A DNA stretch of 22,146 nt, taken from the NCBI GenBank assembly GCA_003643975.1, contig QNAR01000008.1, positions 1-22,146 of the forward strand, read 5' to 3'. Positions within the stretch are counted from its first letter, which is position 1; the number at the start of each line of letters is the position of its first letter. Made by a program: the position numbers and the translations under genes. This document shows, piece after piece, positions 21,075-22,146 of the stretch. This DNA comes from Thermotogae bacterium. Its GTDB lineage: Bacteria > Thermotogota > Thermotogae > Petrotogales > Kosmotogaceae. The notes beneath the pieces are model-generated. The model had not been told where the DNA came from. It did no database searches and saw nothing but the letters and a program-made list of their open reading frames with translations.

Positions 21075-22146
21075 ATGTACGACTTTAAAGCTGTTGAAAA
21101 AAAATGGCAGGATTACTACGAAAGAGAAAAACCTTATGAGGTAAATCTGAAAGATGCAAAAAAGCCTTTTTATAATCTCATGATGTTTCCGTATCCATCT
21201 GCTTCCGGGCTTCACATCGGGAATATGTATTCTTTTATTGGATCCGATGTTTATGGCCGCTACATGAGGCTGAAAGGCTATGATGTTTTTGAACCTATTG
21301 GTTTTGACGCTTTTGGCATTCATAGCGAGAACTATGCTCTGAAAATTGGCAAACATCCTGCAAAATTGACTCCCAAAAGTATAGAGTATTTCAGGGAAAA
21401 GCAGTTGAAGAAAATTGGAAACATCTTTGACTGGCGTAGTGAGGTAAATACCTCGGATCCCGAGTATTATCGCTGGACCCAGTGGATCTTTTTAAAGCTC
21501 TACGAAGCTGGCTTGGCCGAGAAACGCGAATCCACCGTCAACTGGTGTCCATCCTGTAAAACCGTTCTTGCTGATGAACAGGTTATTGAAGGAAAATGTG
21601 AAAGATGTGGTACAGAAATCACAAAACGCCAGATGAGTCAATGGTTTTTCAAAATCACGAAGTACGCTGATCGATTACTTGAAAATCTCGGCAAACTCGA
21701 TTGGACCGAAATCACCAAAAACATACAGAGAAGTTGGATTGGTCGCTCCAGGGGTGCGACAATTGCTTTCAAGGTCGAGGGGAAAGACGAATACATAGAA
21801 GTGTTCACCACAAGACCCGACACTGTTTACGGAGTCACTTATCTTGTTCTCGCACCGGAGCATGAAATGACTAAATCGTTGATAAAAGACGATCAAAAGC
21901 CTATCTTTAATGAATTCTTGAATATTGTGAATAAGATGGACGAGGCTACCAGGACATCAATAAAAAGGGAGAAAAATGGCATATTTACTGGTAGTTTTGC
22001 GCTGCATCCTCTTACGGGCAACCGTATTCCCATTTGGATAGGTGATTACGTTCTGGCGGAGTACGGAACCGGTGCCGTAATGGCGGTACCAGCCCATGAT
22101 GAGAGGGACTATGTCTTTGCTAAAAAATATGGCCTGGAGATCAAAC
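21075..22146 (+). CDS. leuS: Leucyl-tRNA synthetase, N-terminal part
   Basis: The ATG at 21075, 6 nt after GGGGG, opens a frame that runs off the right edge after 357 codons. An ATG at 21069 is too close to the ribosome site. The product charges tRNA-Leu. The class I site is FPYPSASGLHIGN (HIGH form at 47-50). GFDAFGIHSENYA (77-89) is the Thermotogota-like version of the usual motif. A zinc-binding insert with C158, C161, C175 and C178 follows, then the editing domain with TTRPDT (245-250) and the conserved Asp in AHDERD (342). The rest of the editing domain, KMSKS loop and anticodon domain lie outside the window. Confidence 0.97.
   Translation, partial: MYDFKAVEKKWQDYYEREKPYEVNLKDAKKPFYNLMMFPYPSASGLHIGNMYSFIGSDVYGRYMRLKGYDVFEPIGFDAFGIHSENYALKIGKHPAKLTPKSIEYFREKQLKKIGNIFDWRSEVNTSDPEYYRWTQWIFLKLYEAGLAEKRESTVNWCPSCKTVLADEQVIEGKCERCGTEITKRQMSQWFFKITKYADRLLENLGKLDWTEITKNIQRSWIGRSRGATIAFKVEGKDEYIEVFTTRPDTVYGVTYLVLAPEHEMTKSLIKDDQKPIFNEFLNIVNKMDEATRTSIKREKNGIFTGSFALHPLTGNRIPIWIGDYVLAEYGTGAVMAVPAHDERDYVFAKKYGLEIK

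Noticed and set aside
1..22146. CRISPR array, insertion sequence, prophage or defence island
   Set aside because: No regularly spaced repeats, transposase or integrase motifs, or defence-family domains were seen; coding is continuous with housekeeping genes.

Overview
The window looks like chromosomal DNA of a low-to-mid GC thermophilic or mesophilic bacterium of the Thermotogota. My best guess is the Kosmotoga/Mesotoga group, at about 70% confidence. This rests on very tight gene packing with 1-4 nt start/stop overlaps, frequent TTG/GTG starts behind strong GGAGG sites, a short elongation factor Ts (about 200 aa), a sugar-binding protein with a plain signal peptide instead of a lipobox, and the phoH-pgpH-ybeY cluster. 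I see no integrase, transposase, CRISPR array, tRNA or rRNA. Content is mostly housekeeping.

Layout. (a) 1-1154, minus: three small pilin-like genes, the last cut by the window edge. (b) 1201-4230, minus: a CUT1 sugar ABC transporter (binding protein, attenuating terminator, two permeases) with no ATPase gene beside it. (c) 4423-5706, plus: a sigma-54-type AAA+ activator, divergent from the transporter. (d) 5710-6558, minus: a DegV/FakB fatty-acid-binding protein. (e) 6714-11434, plus: the operon phoH, pgpH-like, ybeY, DUF1015 gene, ispD. (f) 11415-16297, minus: tsf, pyrH, eno, sdaAB, sdaAA and a HAD phosphatase, with terminator-like hairpins after tsf and after eno. (g) 16454-20075, minus: proS, ftsY, an Rrf2/IscR-like regulator and coaD, overlapping head to tail. 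(h) 20202 to the edge, plus: a purine nucleoside phosphorylase and leuS, divergent from proS.

How the genes fit together. Group (e) combines a PhoH-type ATPase, a c-di-AMP phosphodiesterase relative, an rRNA-processing factor and an isoprenoid enzyme. Group (f) links translation (EF-Ts), UMP phosphorylation, glycolysis (enolase) and serine breakdown to pyruvate. Group (g) joins tRNA charging, membrane targeting, CoA synthesis and a probable Fe-S or cysteine-responsive regulator.

The observations I rate highest are these. Three separate operon junctions have a terminator hairpin whose U-tract runs with no gap into the Shine-Dalgarno sequence of the next gene. The purine nucleoside phosphorylase carries Asp where 6-oxopurine enzymes carry Asn. 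A pilin trio ends with a member lacking Glu5. A sigma-54 activator has a degenerate receiver domain. I found no clearly new multi-gene defence or metabolic system.
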